A stretch of DNA of 64,000 nucleotides, from the NCBI GenBank assembly GCA_002197995.1, contig NGZR01000001.1, positions 9,362,001 to 9,426,000 on the forward strand. The letters run 5' to 3'. The DNA is from Gaeumannomyces sp. JS-464. Taxonomy: Eukaryota; Ascomycota; Sordariomycetes; Magnaporthales; Magnaporthaceae. A model generated the notes under the pieces. That model was given only the letters and a program-made list of their open reading frames with translations. It did not search any database and was not told the origin of the DNA. Below, piece after piece: positions 23,334-34,999 of this stretch. A program made the position numbers and the translations under genes. The number at the start of each line of letters is the position of its first letter. Position 1 is the stretch's first letter.

Positions 23334-25383
23334 GGCAACCGATCTTTGCGTTGCTGTTATGTCCTGCGCCGTGCCGTGCTGTAACGGGGCTGGGATTGCT
23401 TTGTGCCCTTGGGGTTGTATTGCTCCCGGCCTTTGTTGCCGATAATTTCCCCTCCCCCTTTCTTTCAGTCGGCAACATTCCTTGTTCGATCGATGGCGTC
23501 GCCCCAAAATCCGATGTGTTGGCAGCTCAGGTCAAGGGCAGGTCCTATCCAGACCAGGCGGGCGGGGTGATGGGCGATGGGCCACAAACAGGGCCGGCAA
23601 TGGCGGCACCAGACCCGGGCTCCTGGTTTGGCGATTGTTTTCCTCCAGTCATCACTTGGTGGTCGGGGTGGGAAAAGCGGGTTATCTGTCTTGTGTGGGA
23701 AGGAGAAAAAAAATAAGGTTATGTGGTGGAGGTTGAAACGTGCAAGCACACTTTAGCAAAGCCTGGCTGGACATGCAGGCACCGAAGACACAGCGCAGGG
23801 TTTTGGCAGGAGCACGAGGGGGCATGCCGCACTCTATGTTTCGCCCCGGATCCCCGGTCGTGCACCACTGTTGAGTCGCCTTAGGTGTTTACAGCATATG
23901 TATATATGTCGGCACCTCCGGGCATTCCTTCATGTTTTGTTGACGCCGATGGAGGGTTCAGGCCGGCGACGCGATAACCTCAAGCAAAACAAAACTATGC
24001 AAAAGACGCAACAAGGGACGGAAACTAACAGGCATGGATTTCAAATCTGTACGACTGCAAAAGTAAATACCTCAAACTCCACCTCTCGCCGCCCACGGGA
24101 ATTCATTCTTGTCGTCCCCTGGGCTTTTCCATCCCCTTATCGGAGCTATGCCCGCCAAGGAACCGCGAACAGCCGGGAATGGGCACTGGGCCCAATAGGC
24201 CATTCTGACGGCAGTTTCTCGCGCACTTGATACCCGCTAATTATACTGCCTCTGACGTTCTTATTCTCAAGCTCGACAAGAGCATTATGTTTTGACCATC
24301 ACTCCGCGCCGAGCTTGCCCTCCCCAAGTTATCCAATGCTTATATCAACAAGGCAAGACTCGAGCCGCGAGAATGATTTCGGGTCGGAGAATTTGGCGGC
24401 TGTGGGCGGTAACAGTCGGCCGTGACGGTGTCTCGTGATCTGCCAGGAGCTCCGTCTTTTGTCGGTTGAGGCAGTGACCAGCTGTCATGGCAGCATCGGT
24501 GCTGCTGGGCGGAGAATCGGGGACGAAAAAAGTCAAATAGATGGCGAGGCAGTCCGAAGGGAGGCTCGGAAGGAAAAAGGCGGCAAGGAAACGAAAACAA
24601 GCACAGGAAAACCTTTGCTCTTCTCGGAGCGAATCCCAGATTGAGGATTCCCAGCTGGCAAAGTGAAAGTGCGTCTCCTCGCATCTCGGTGACCAGTCTG
24701 GACGCAGCGTGGGAGCGGGACAGTGGAAAATATGGGCCAGCGCTGCGCCACAGGTGCACTATGCCCAATCAGACCTGGCAATTGCTAGCGGCTGCGCGTA
24801 GACCAATGCACGAGCACAGACTGGCCGCAATCAATCAATGCCATAATTCCAGTCCATTTTCTCGCGTTTTTCCTCCCGCAGAGAGCGACCCCTGCGACCC
24901 AAGCAGCCAAGGAGGGGATGGTGGGGACGGGGCTGCCAAAGTGGGTTTTTCGTCTTTGGTGCGGGAAAGCGTGACGCCTTGATTCTCGCTGGACGACCCG
25001 CTTCTCCCTGTCGTCTGCGGTCGATCCCCTGAACCAAGAACCAAGGCAGTCGCAGGGAATGCTGGCTTTTCCCGCCCACCAAAAGCGAGCGCATGGGTCA
25101 CGGAGGCCGCCGACCAGCCACGAGCGCACTGCCCACCGCTGCACGCTGCTCTCTGCGTTTCGAAATCCCGCGCGCTCCGCCCACCTCGATTGACAAAAAA
25201 AGCCACAACACCGATCCCCCCGACCCTCTGCCGCTCTCCTCCTCCCCTCTCCGCCCCATCGATATCGATAGACGGGTCAGCAAAAGATTGAATTAAAGGA
25301 TCTATCCACACACGAGCGGGGAATGTCGGTCGCATAGCTGTCTCAGGGTACGGCACGCCCACGGTGCGTTCACGACCGTGACC
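23334..25383. other. Intergenic, no gene recognised
   Basis: About 2 kb upstream of the membrane-protein gene with only short unconvincing ORFs. CT-rich sequence at 25190-25260 is probably the promoter or leader of the downstream gene. Confidence 0.4.
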
Positions 25384-27747
25384 ATGAGTTCTCTCACCAT
25401 TACCGGCCCGACGGCAGCCGCGGGCTTGTCCTCGATGACATCGACGACATCCATGGCCTCGCTCTCGACCGCGATCTTGGACCCGGGCGCGCCCCTCGTC
25501 ACCCTCGCTCCGACGAACTCGACAAGCCCCGGCCTCCTACTCACCGATTCCACCGCGACCGTCGCCATGGCTTCGGCTACCCAAGGGCCCGTTCCGCTTC
25601 ACTACGGCGCCTCCAACGCCACCATCAACACTGGTCTCAAGAAGGACAACTACGGCGCCCTGCGCGCCTACCCCGAGCCCTTTGCCCGCGGCATCAGGCA
25701 GCTCGGCTACCTCGCCAACTACGTTAGCGACGCGAACAGCCAGCCGTATGACATCCCCATTGACGAGCCAACATGCTTCGTCACGCCCACGGACGGCTCG
25801 GTCTCTGTCGACCCGCTCATGGATGCGCTGCCCACCAACTGCACGCTCGCCTGCATGCAGCCGCGCTTGCTCTTCGAGCCCACCACCTTCGCCACATGCA
25901 TCCAACTGGCCACCGCCGCCGTCTTCGTCGAGGCTGGCCAGGCCCTGGTGGACAACGACCACGACTACACCCGAAAGACGTCGCAGGAGCTCGCCATCCC
26001 GCGCGACCTGACCGGCTTCAACGGCACCAAGATCCTCACTGACATGGTGTCGTGCGCCGTAGCCGCCTGCAAAAACAAGGGCAAAGACGCCTGCAGCAAA
26101 GCCATCATCAACCTTGTCGACACCCCGATCGAGGTGGGCAATCTGCGGAACTTACACGACGCGCTCGACAAGTACTGCGACCATGCCGACAGTGTCGTCA
26201 ATGAGGATGTGGCAGGGCCCGGCGTGCTCATGTCTTACATCTTCCAAACTGGTATCGCCCTGCTCTTCTTCGCGCTGTCCAAGCTGTTCACCTCGGTCTT
26301 TCGCCCGCTCATCTGGGCCTACATGCGGACCCGCAGCGCGACCCGGGCGGAAGCATGGAGGCTGTCTGGCGAGAAGCAGCGGCGGCTAGCTCTGACCCGC
26401 GGCAATGCGGCCGTGATAAGTTCCATGGTCGAGTTCCAGGAGGTGCAGGGCTACTTCGTGGCCGCAATCCAGGTTGCGACCCTGGTGACCTTCCGCGGCT
26501 CCGAGGGGCCCGACCTGAACACCGTAACCTCCTTGGGGTCGATTCTGTTCAACTCGAGTCTGGTCCAGGTGCTGGCCGTGTCGGGCGTCCTGCCCGTCTT
26601 GCTGGTTCAGTGCTGCCTGCAGCGCGCTGGCATGCGCTGGTGGTACACGCTCGGTATCTCCAGCATTGTCTTCATACTCGGCATGACAGTCGACATCCGT
26701 GGTGGCTACATGCTACCCGACTTCCAGCTGGTCTTCGATTACTTCCGCCGCACTGCTTCCGTGTCCGAATGCGGCGGAAACCCTAGCCCCCTGGTATACT
26801 GCACTGGGGACCTGCGCTTTGTCGTCTCCGACGATCTGGGCCAGAACATTTCCTACTACGTCTACCCGTCCCTGGTGGTCGAGCAGGCGTCTTGGTGGCT
26901 GTGGCGCCGCTACGCCATGGAGCGCAAGGCCCGTCGTTGGGAGCGATCACGCCCCTGGGCACGCGTGCTGCGCCGCAAGGTCTGGCCGGCCGCGTGGTAC
27001 TTTTACTGGCTCCTTCTCCAGGTCGTGCTCACCCTCTTCACGGTCTTGTACTTTTATAATATCTTCTCGCTCGTGTCCGAGTCGACCCTGATAAACGACC
27101 AGAGGTGGACCTATGGCCAACTGGTTGCTGTGATGGTGTGGGCACCCATACTCGGGAAATATCTTTATTTCAACATCTGTAAGTTTCTTTTCCCCAACAA
27201 AAACGGCGACACTGGGGCACTGGGGAAATGAAAGCCACAGTGCAGTGGACCGTAACTAACCGCTTTGTTTTCTTCTTTCTCCACAGTTGGTATCGAAGAG
27301 GGCTTCGGAAGACGACTCGCGAAGCACTACAAGGTTGTGCACCGCTCGTCATATGAGGACTCGGATGAGGAAGATGACGACGATTCGGAATCTCTGGATG
27401 GACACCAGGTCATGGAGCAGGGTGTCGAGCTCAAGGTGACCCCGGTCCCCTCCTCCACGACCCTGCCCGTGATTCCATCGCCAGGGCCGGACGGGTCACC
27501 CGCGAACTCGCCGAACCCGTCGTCTGGGCTGATGACGTCGACGCCGGACACACCCACGGACCCCAACCCAATACCGCCGCCACCTGCAGCGTCGTCGATA
27601 AGACCGCCAGATCACTTCGTGAACCCCCACCCGTCGATGCTACCGAGTTACGGGGCGTCAGAAGACGACGAAGAACTGATAACGGTTGGCGGCGTCGTTA
27701 TCGCTGTAGAAAACCACGCCCCTATGGACCGACGGGGAGATGTTTAA
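25384..27747 (+). CDS. Multi-pass membrane protein of unknown function, fungal type
   Basis: Exon 1 (25384-27178) and exon 2 (27287-27747) are joined by a 108-bp intron (GTAAGT, TAACTAAC branch, CCACAG) that reads through as YLYFNI/FGIEEGFGRRLAKHY, giving ~751 residues. The first ~60 residues are Ser/Thr-rich. An apparently lumenal or extracellular domain with several cysteines follows (residues ~75-280). About six or seven hydrophobic segments then appear (for example ISSIVFILGMTVDI, YWLLLQVVLTLFTVLYFY). The cytosolic tail is acidic (DSDEEDDDDSESLD) and then Pro/Ser-rich. The ATG at 25384 is the first in frame. No frameshift is seen across 2.3 kb. I recognise no transporter or receptor signature; similar anonymous membrane proteins are common in Sordariomycetes. 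Confidence 0.85.
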
Positions 27748-29086
27748 TGGCCTGGGCATCGTTGAGTCTGGGCGTGTGGAGAGTAATATTCACCCACCCG
27801 TCAGCATCATACCTTCAACCTTTATCCGCGGAAAGAGGAGCACATCATCAAGCTCCGCCATGCGTGTTGTCTCCACCCAGTCCCGCCTTGCCGTTGTACA
27901 ACGCTGCATGAGCATTGGCAAGGAAGGATACTGGATTGCGAGGAACATCGGACAAAAACTGTCGGATGTTTGCTGAGCGGGGTGCCATAGGATTTCGAGG
28001 ATGAGGAAGAGGGCGGCCATGACGCCAAGAATCCCTTGTCCTTGTTGCCCCTTGGAACCCGCATCGGGTGCCCAAAATGCCAAAGGAAAGCGGGATTCAT
28101 CTATCCTCCTTGCTTGTCCTTGGCGATTATCCCTCGAACTTGCTGGGGCTCGAGGCCTAGGTCTTGTCTAACCCCTAAATCTCCTGCCCAGCACCATATG
28201 AGTGGATCTCAGGGGAAAGATCGACGGCCGGAGATGTGATGAGGGAGAGCGTCGGCTTGTCGATTTCCCATCGATGAAGCTTTGTGGCTGGGTGGTCTCG
28301 CCGCAGGCTGCCGTGGGAGATTCTGTCTGGGTTCGGGTTCTCAAATGTTGAGGATGGTATATGAATGACTGCTAGGGGTTGATGACTTGCTACCATTCGG
28401 CATAGCATGCTCGGGAGAGTACATGTACCTTAGCGAAACTCGGACGGCAGATGAGAGCGAAACCAGTGGGACTAGAGCGGGAGGAGGGGGAGTCATGTAT
28501 ATATGGTAGATCGGGCCACAACCGGCCACTATAAAATGCTCCAAGGAGCACGGGATGGGAGTAATTTGGACACGAGGGAAAATGTCCTACCGTGACTCGG
28601 CAAACTCGAGGAAACAGCGATATACATCTTGCATATAATCTATCCTGTTGCCGGCTGCGGCACCCCGCCTCATTTGTTTGCTCGTTTCGGGTGATCAGAG
28701 CACAGCCGAACGCGTTATTAGCCGCGTGTCACTTCTATGACGGCGGAACAGGTGTGACCGAAGAGGAGAGACCGTCTGAATCGCCGACGCACAGCCACAG
28801 ATGCATTTGTACGGGAAGCCACAGCACACTCGCCACCCTTTGCCATGACGCAGCATTGGACTGCCGACAAGATGTGGAACACTCCACGCGCCTCAGCATC
28901 CGCGTCCGGACACCCACCACCACTTCATCCAGCCGGTCCCACACACCCGCCATCTGCTCACCAGAACGCGCCTCTTGCGAAAAGAAATCATAGATACAAA
29001 ACCTGTCGACCAACATCAACCGAGGCCAACCCTAAAACCCCACAGCCCACCGATATTCGAGTCGTCCCGAAACGCCGCCTTTCGCA
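27748..29086. other. Intergenic, no firm gene
   Basis: Holds a 98-codon minus-strand ORF at 27790-28083 with one hydrophobic segment, too weak to call. The rest is likely untranslated and promoter sequence for the flanking genes. Confidence 0.4.
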
Positions 29087-30036
29087 ATGGCCGAGTACTG
29101 GAAGTCGACGCCCCGGTACTGGTGCAAGCACTGCTCCATGTACGTGCGCGACACCAAGCTGGACCGGGCCAACCACGAGGCGACGGGCAAGCACCGCGGC
29201 GGCGTCGAGCGCGCCCTGCGCGACCTGCACCGCGGCCACGAGCGCGAGGTGCGCGAGAAGGAGCGCGCGCGGCGCGAGATCGAGCGGCTCAACGGCGTTG
29301 TCGTCGGCGACGGCGACGGCCCCTCGTCCTCCTCTTCCACAGACGCTGGTGGGAGCAGCGCAGCCGGCAAACCACGGGGCGCGCCGCCGCCGCCGCCGCC
29401 GCAGCAACAGCAAGGAGGGGCGGCGGAGGGCCTGACCAAGGAGCAGCGGCAGGCGCAGCTGGAGCAGCTGGTGGCCATGGGCGTCAGCATACCCGAGGAG
29501 CTGCGCGCCGACATGGCCATGGCGGGCGACTGGACCGTGACCAATGTGCGGGTGGTGGAGGACGAGGAAGGCCCGAGCGGGTCCAAAAAGGCGGACGCGG
29601 GCACGCTCGGCGTGCGCGGGAAGCGGGAGCGCGAGAAGACGGAGGACGAGGCCGACGCGGAGGAGGCGGCCGAGGGCCTGTTCAAGCGCCCGCGGCGCTG
29701 GGGCCGTGGGGACTCCAAGGCGGGCGGGGGAGAGGACGCGGAGCTGGAGGCGCTGCTGGGCGGGGACGTTGTGGTCAAGAAGAAGGAGGAGGAGGGCGAC
29801 GGGGAGAACAAGACGGCTGTTAAAAAGGAGGAGGATGCGGTCAAGAAAGAGGCTGATGCAGCGGCAGCATCGGTCAAGAAGGAAGAGCAGCAGAGCGCGA
29901 CAGCCGATAACGCCCCGTTAAGGACGAGCCTCGCGACGAGGAGGGCGGCATCGGCGAGTGCGTGCCGGGAGAGGCCGCCGCCGCCCCGGCCGTGATGTTC
30001 AAGAAAAGGAAGCCGAAGAACATTCGGCAGAGGTGA
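29087..30036 (+). CDS. WBP4-like U1-type zinc-finger protein, probable spliceosome component
   Basis: The ATG at 29087 starts MAEYWKSTPRYWCKHC.. with a U1-type C2H2 finger (Cys13, Cys16, His30, His36; ..ANHEATGKHRGG..), the N-terminal signature of fungal WBP4/FBP21-like proteins that bind pre-mRNA splicing complexes in the nucleus. A basic helical region follows (LHRGHEREVREKERARREIE), then a Pro/Gln tract, a conserved LEQLVAMGVSIPEELRADMAM block and a Lys/Glu-rich tail. At a CCCC run (29913-29916) the frame is lost. One more C would continue into VKDEPRDEEGG.. and the characteristic end AVMFKKRKPKNIRQR, stopping at 30036, whereas the frame as written ends at 29995. A housekeeping-type gene broken exactly at a homopolymer is best explained as a sequence error. 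Confidence 0.85.
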
Positions 30037-32700
30037 GGGCTTGGCGTCCACGTTACCCATCCCGTTTGACTGCGCCCGAACTCTGGGCGATATGTAGGTT
30101 GCCTGCGCACTCTCAGCAGCCGCGCGCGCCGTCTTGAGCAGATGTCCCGGGTTTACAGATGGACAGCACAACCAGCACCGTCAGGGCTGCTGAAATCCCC
30201 TGGGGATCTTTGCATCGTGAAACAGCGGCGCACTCGTTTCATCGATGCGTTCTATCCTCCAGCTCGATGATGAGCCCACCGGGTCCGTGATGCCAATCAT
30301 GATAATCACCCTAATACCTCCCTATTCCCGTCCGTCTTCACTAGCCCAGCATCTGCCACCCGCCATACGGAGAGGCAGATTGAGACACTGAAACTGATCG
30401 CGGGATGTTACGGCTCTGCGGACCATGGACACATGCCTCAAAACGCGTCATGGCGGAGATGGTGCGAGGCGATATGGTGTCTTGGGTTGCTTGGTTTACG
30501 TGCGACACAGCAGAGCCGACGTCGTCAGACAAGAAACACAGCGGTGTGATGATAAACGTTCCACAATACTCTGTGATCTGGTTCCATTCGTGCGCCCTCT
30601 TGCTAAACTTTTGTCTTCCTGTGAGAACCGACCGGTCTTTAAAAAAACAAAATAAAAAAAAACATTCGAAATGCATCATCACCAAGTGCTAGCACATGAA
30701 TTGTGCCCAAGTCATTCCGGCCGGGCGCAGGCCGCTGGGTTTGACAGCATGATGCTCCAGACACAATGCACGCCAGTCGGACGAGACACGCCATGGACAG
30801 GAGCTGCCCATCAAGGTGCCGGAAAGTCTAGATCGTCACTTGCCAACTGCCCAGCCCGCCGGGTGCGTTTTGCTGCAGGGACCCAGTTGCTCTTGCGGCA
30901 GCACTTGCATGGGACACCGCCTGAAGCCAGTACCCGGGATTATGCGGTGAACACGCCCGACTTTATATTTCTTCTGCGAGCAGCCTCTGCGGTTTTCCGG
31001 GAAAGCAATAACCACGCACTCAGAGTTTGTCAATGGCATGTTGTGGATCGTGGGAGCGTTGGGGAGTTCCTCCCAGCAGTGCAAATGGGCGGTTTCCCAG
31101 AAACCCGACAAACCTTCGCCCATCGCCCATCGCCCATCGCCCTTTTGCCTTTGTCTCTTTCCCGGCCAAGATGAAGTGGCTTCCCCCAACCACCTCGCCA
31201 GCTTGTTCGGCAAGGTCCGTCCGTCCTTCCGCCACCACTACCTCTACATACGCTGGTCAGAGTCAATGATGCAACCTCAGTCCATCTCCTCACGCCACGA
31301 AAGGCTCTTTTTCGACCGGCTGTTGGGCCGTGCTGCGGTATCTCGCCCAAACAAGGTTGGCCCAACTCTATTCCCCCTTCCCTTCCCTTCTCCTTCCATC
31401 AATTCCCTGTTGGTTTTGCTGGCTGGTGCCTGAACGCACCCTGACCATGGCTGGTCGGGATACACCACAAACACTGAGCACGTGTTTCTCCTGCCAAACT
31501 CTGTCATTCTTTATCCAGAGAGCCGTCCTGCGAGTTTCGACTGGCGGCGAGAAGTGTTCGCTATCTTGGTACGCCCAACGCTGTCTCTAACAGGAAAGCG
31601 CCTGCGGTTTTGGAACTTGGCAGGGTCGATAGAGACACGAGCATATACAAGCCGGTGCTTGGATTTCGCAGGGAGAAGGGCAGGCACACCTCCCAGCCAA
31701 GGCTGCTTTGGTCAGAGGTAAGCCAGTCATACCTTCCACCTCTTTCTCAAAGAACCTCCACCATTACATATCCTGCAGTTGCGCCCCATCGCCTGCATTC
31801 TGTCGTTTGCAAACACGCAACACCCAAACTTCTGCGCGGGCTTGCCTCCCGCCCGCAAAATTTTGGTTGCCAAGAGCACGGGGTCGTCGGCTTTGCGGAA
31901 GCTTTGAACCCTTGGCTGGCCATTGCCGTCATCCACTCGATCACGACGGAGCTACTTTCCCAGCCTGAACTCATGCTCCTGTCCAGCGACCGGGCCATCA
32001 CTCCTATTGCAGAAGCTGCCTGGCAGCAAGCAAACACCGTCTGCCAGGCACCTAGGGGTAGCTGGAGGTACCTCCCTTCCAGCGCAGACATGCGGACTGT
32101 CTCGGGTCTCTGAAGGCCAGTGGGGCTTCGGAAGACGCGCACATATTCTGTCTTGGGCCAGAAACGAGACGAAACGAACCGTTTGACGCTGCTTGTCCTC
32201 CACTGTGGCGGCTGTGCGCGTGCGTGGTCGTATATCTTCATCCAGTCCCGCTGCCTGTCCACTTCCATGCTTTCCATCTCAACTTTCTCGCCTGCTGCTT
32301 GGCCGATCGGAGAACTCTTGCCTGCTGGGCAAAAGACCAAGTGGAGCCTCCGTCATAGAGCTCGGCCGAACGGCGGACGCGACCCCTTGATGTGCCTGCC
32401 TCAACTGCAAGCTCGACATATACCGGGAAGCGCCTCCCTTCCTGCCCGCGCACCACCCAACCTTATCTCAGCAGGCGCGGAACGACGCGTCGTTGTGCTT
32501 GCCGCTGCGCCTACCTGACGCAGGAAACGGTACGAGAGGCCGCAGGTGTTCGTGTCATCCATATTCACCCTCGCGCACCTGCCATGCATCTGCGTGTCGA
32601 GACATGCCTTCCTGCTCAACATTTGAGTGCCTCTCGACCGCATCGCCCACGCCACCCGAACCGAGAATAAAACCCAGTTCCTCCTCGACTCTGCACTCTT
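30037..32700. other. Long intergenic region (2.7 kb), no gene recognised
   Basis: No ORF here shows family resemblance or fungal codon pattern. A 7-bp unit (CGCCCAT) is repeated about three and a half times at 31117-31142. The long CT-rich stretches fit a large promoter or leader of the wall-protein gene at 32967, or an unannotated noncoding RNA. Confidence 0.4.
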
Positions 32701-32724
32701 CTTCCAACTCTTCCACCGACACAA

Positions 32725-32900
32725 CACACACATCATCTGCTTGCTCCCCAAACCATCCATACCCACGCCAGCAGCTAATCTTCTTGGTCATCTTTTTGAT
32801 CCATCATCAACACAACACACATACATCTACTTGCTCCCAGACCATCCGTACCCACGCCAACAGCTAATCTTCTTGGGCATCTTCTTGATCCATCATCGAC
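32725..32900. repeat. Tandem duplication (~86-90 bp x 2) in the leader of the PIR-like gene
   Basis: Two adjacent copies share CTTGCTCCC, ACCCACGCCA and CAGCTAATCTTCTTGG in the same order with a few substitutions. The array ends about 65 bp before the start codon at 32967, so it lies in the promoter or 5' untranslated region. Confidence 0.75.
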
Positions 32901-32966
32901 ATCCCCAGCTTCACGACTTAGCGTCGTAGCAGCTTTTTCGGGCAAGACACGCTCCATCTTTTCACG

Positions 32967-34576
32967 ATGCCTTCTGCCGGTATCCTCAAGCTCGCCACTC
33001 TGGCGTCGGTCACGTCGGCCGTGATGGCTCAGGCCGTCACTCACAAGATCGCCCCGCCTGGCCAAAAGGCGCCCGCTGGCTGCGTGGCCACCGCCCCGGG
33101 CCGCTTCGAGATCACTGTCATCGCCGCCACGGACATTCCCAAGCGCGGCGTTCCCGTTGCTGACTTCTCCCGCCTCGAGGTAAGCTGCCCTTGTCTCGTG
33201 TCTCCCTCTCCCCCCAAGGCAGAGCTTCGCTCCAGTCGACTTTCATCCCACTCCCATGCTTGGCAAAGCTTGTTGTGCCTCCAGCGACCGGCCAGAATCC
33301 CTCTCAAGTCTCCTTGACAGTTGCTGACTCTTGCTCTCCTCCCTCTCCTAGAAACGCAAGGAGTGCGGTAACGAGGGCGTGCTCGTCATGTCGCTCAAGG
33401 ACTCTGTCGCCAAGGACGCGCTGGACCGGACCGCCTACATCGCTAGTAACTTCCAGTTCCAGTTTGACGGCCCCCCGCAGGCCGGCGCCATCTACACGGC
33501 TGGCTTCTCGCTGTGCCCCAACGGTCTCCTTGCCCTCGGCAACTCGACACAGTTCTGGCAGTGCAAGTCGGGCGACTTCTGGAATCTCTACGATCGCAAC
33601 TGGGCCCCCAGTGCGATCCCGTCGTCTTCAAGGCCATCCCTTGCGGTCCTGGCTCTGAGGCTATGGGAGGCGACCACGCCATCGGTGCCATCGTCGCCAC
33701 CCAGGTCGTCTCGACCACCATGATCCGCCCCATCGCCGACGGCCAGCCTCAGGTGATCACCACCGAGGTCCCCATTGCAATGTGCCAGATTGGTGACGGT
33801 AAGTTTGCACTCAGGCGTGATCAACCTCATGAAGCCCGGGGCGCACCCTGCCATTTGATAAACACATCTTAATCTCGCACCTTCTCGCCCACCAACAGGT
33901 CAAGCCCAGGCCCACACCACACCCTGTGCTAGCGTCACGCAGCCACTCGCCTCGGCCACCCCACTGTCACAGATTCCGGACGGCCAGGTCCAGGTCCCTC
34001 CTCCCGCTGGCTCGCCGCCCCCCGCCGGCTCGCCGCCCCCGCTGGCTCGCCCTCTCCCACTGGCTCGTCCTCTCCCGCTGGCTCGCCTCCTCACGCTGGC
34101 TCGCAGCCACCCGCTGGCTCGCCGCCCCCCGCTGGCTCGCCCTCTCCCGCCGGCTCGCCGCCCCCCGCTGGCTCGCCCTCTCCGCTGGCTCGCCTCCTCA
34201 CGCTGGCTCGCAGCCACCCGCTGGCTCGCCGCCCCCCGCTGGCTCGCCCTCTCCCGCTGGCTCGTCCTCTCCCGCTGGCTCGCCTCCTCACCCTGGCTCG
34301 CCTCCTCCAGCTCCAGCTATCCCCTCCATCGCGAGCTCAGCCGCCGTCAAGAGAGAGCTCGGCGGATCGTGGAGTTTGTCCCGCGACAAGTGCGCTGGTG
34401 ACGCATGCACGGTTGGTTGGGCTTGTATTGGGGCATTTCTCTTGCTTCCCTTGATTGCGGCGTGTCTGTTTGTGATATATGATTTATGGCCTTGGGCACG
34501 GAGCCCTGAGTCCCAGCAGAGCCCCGAGTCCAAGAAGAGCCCCGAGTTCCAGCAGAGCCCCGAGCCCGAGCATTGA
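32967..34576 (+). CDS. PIR-like cell-wall protein with PAGSP repeats and C-terminal membrane segment
   Basis: Exon 1 (32967-33179) carries a signal peptide and an N-domain. Exon 2 starts at 33352 after a 172-bp intron, and exon 3 at 33899 after a 100-bp intron (33799-33898). The module FQFQFDGPPQAGAIYTAGFS..FWQCKSGDFWNLYDRNW is the PIR1-like C-terminal domain of fungal wall mannoproteins. A QIGDGQAQ-type PIR motif and QIPDGQVQ follow. Then come ~300 bp of Pro-Ala-Gly-Ser-Pro repeats, a hydrophobic segment (ACIGAFLLLPLIAACLFVIY) and a short repeated tail (SPESQQSPESKKSPEFQQSP). The frame breaks at CCCCC (33605-33609) and, inside the repeats, at 34036-34040 and 34182-34183, where neighbouring units have one more C. 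Without those losses a single protein would reach 34576. It is likely wall- or membrane-anchored. Confidence 0.75.
33999..34310 (+). repeat. Coding minisatellite, PAGSP-type units
   Basis: About 15-17 imperfect units centred on CCCGCTGGCTCGCC encode Pro-Ala-Gly-Ser-Pro variants in the PIR-like gene. Unit lengths are multiples of three, so unit gain or loss would keep the frame. The single-base differences at 34036-34040 and 34182-34183 do not. Confidence 0.8.
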
Positions 34577-34999
34577 CGCCTCTGGGGTCTGGCGCATGGT
34601 GTGGGAATACTGTGGCAATTCTGTAAAATGAGGACTTTGGTAATGTGGTAATGGAGACGGATGAGGTTATTGTCAGGGAAAAGAAGCGTGTCTTGCATTG
34701 GAAAACATGATCGCAGTCGGTAGTCTTGTAATTAAACTAGGCATTATCCTGGAATTTCTCGTGGCTTCAAAAACCCCACCTTTCTCTGTCTTCACGCTTC
34801 TATGGACAGCGTGCGCTGCCTGTAGGCAAGGCCGAGCACAAATCTGCGGGCGCATCTGGCACGGCCGCGTTCTCAACTCGGGCACGTCGCAATGCTGGAA
34901 TGAAGCTTCGTTTTTGTGCAAGTATCAACAACGCTATCCTGTGCTAGTCCATTTTAAACCCTTCAAATGACCCCCTCGGCCCTGACCGGTCTGATCTTC
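34577..34999. other. Convergent intergenic region
   Basis: 3' flanks of the PIR-like gene (+) and the carboxypeptidase gene (-). Nothing else seen. Confidence 0.4.

Noticed and set aside
27790..28083. 98-codon minus-strand ORF with a hydrophobic segment
   Set aside because: Too short and unsupported; overlapping frames of similar length exist and no family resemblance was found.
29032..30171. 379-codon minus-strand ORF antisense to the WBP4-like gene
   Set aside because: Ser/Ala/Pro-rich mirror of Lys/Glu-rich sense codons; the zinc finger is on the plus strand.
31747..32340. 197-codon minus-strand ORF upstream of the PIR-like gene
   Set aside because: No recognisable motif, signal or codon pattern; it overlaps other equally long ORFs in several frames.
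33999..34310. Regularly spaced short repeats resembling a CRISPR array
   Set aside because: The units are coding, vary in length, have no unique spacers and lie in an exon of a fungal wall-protein gene.
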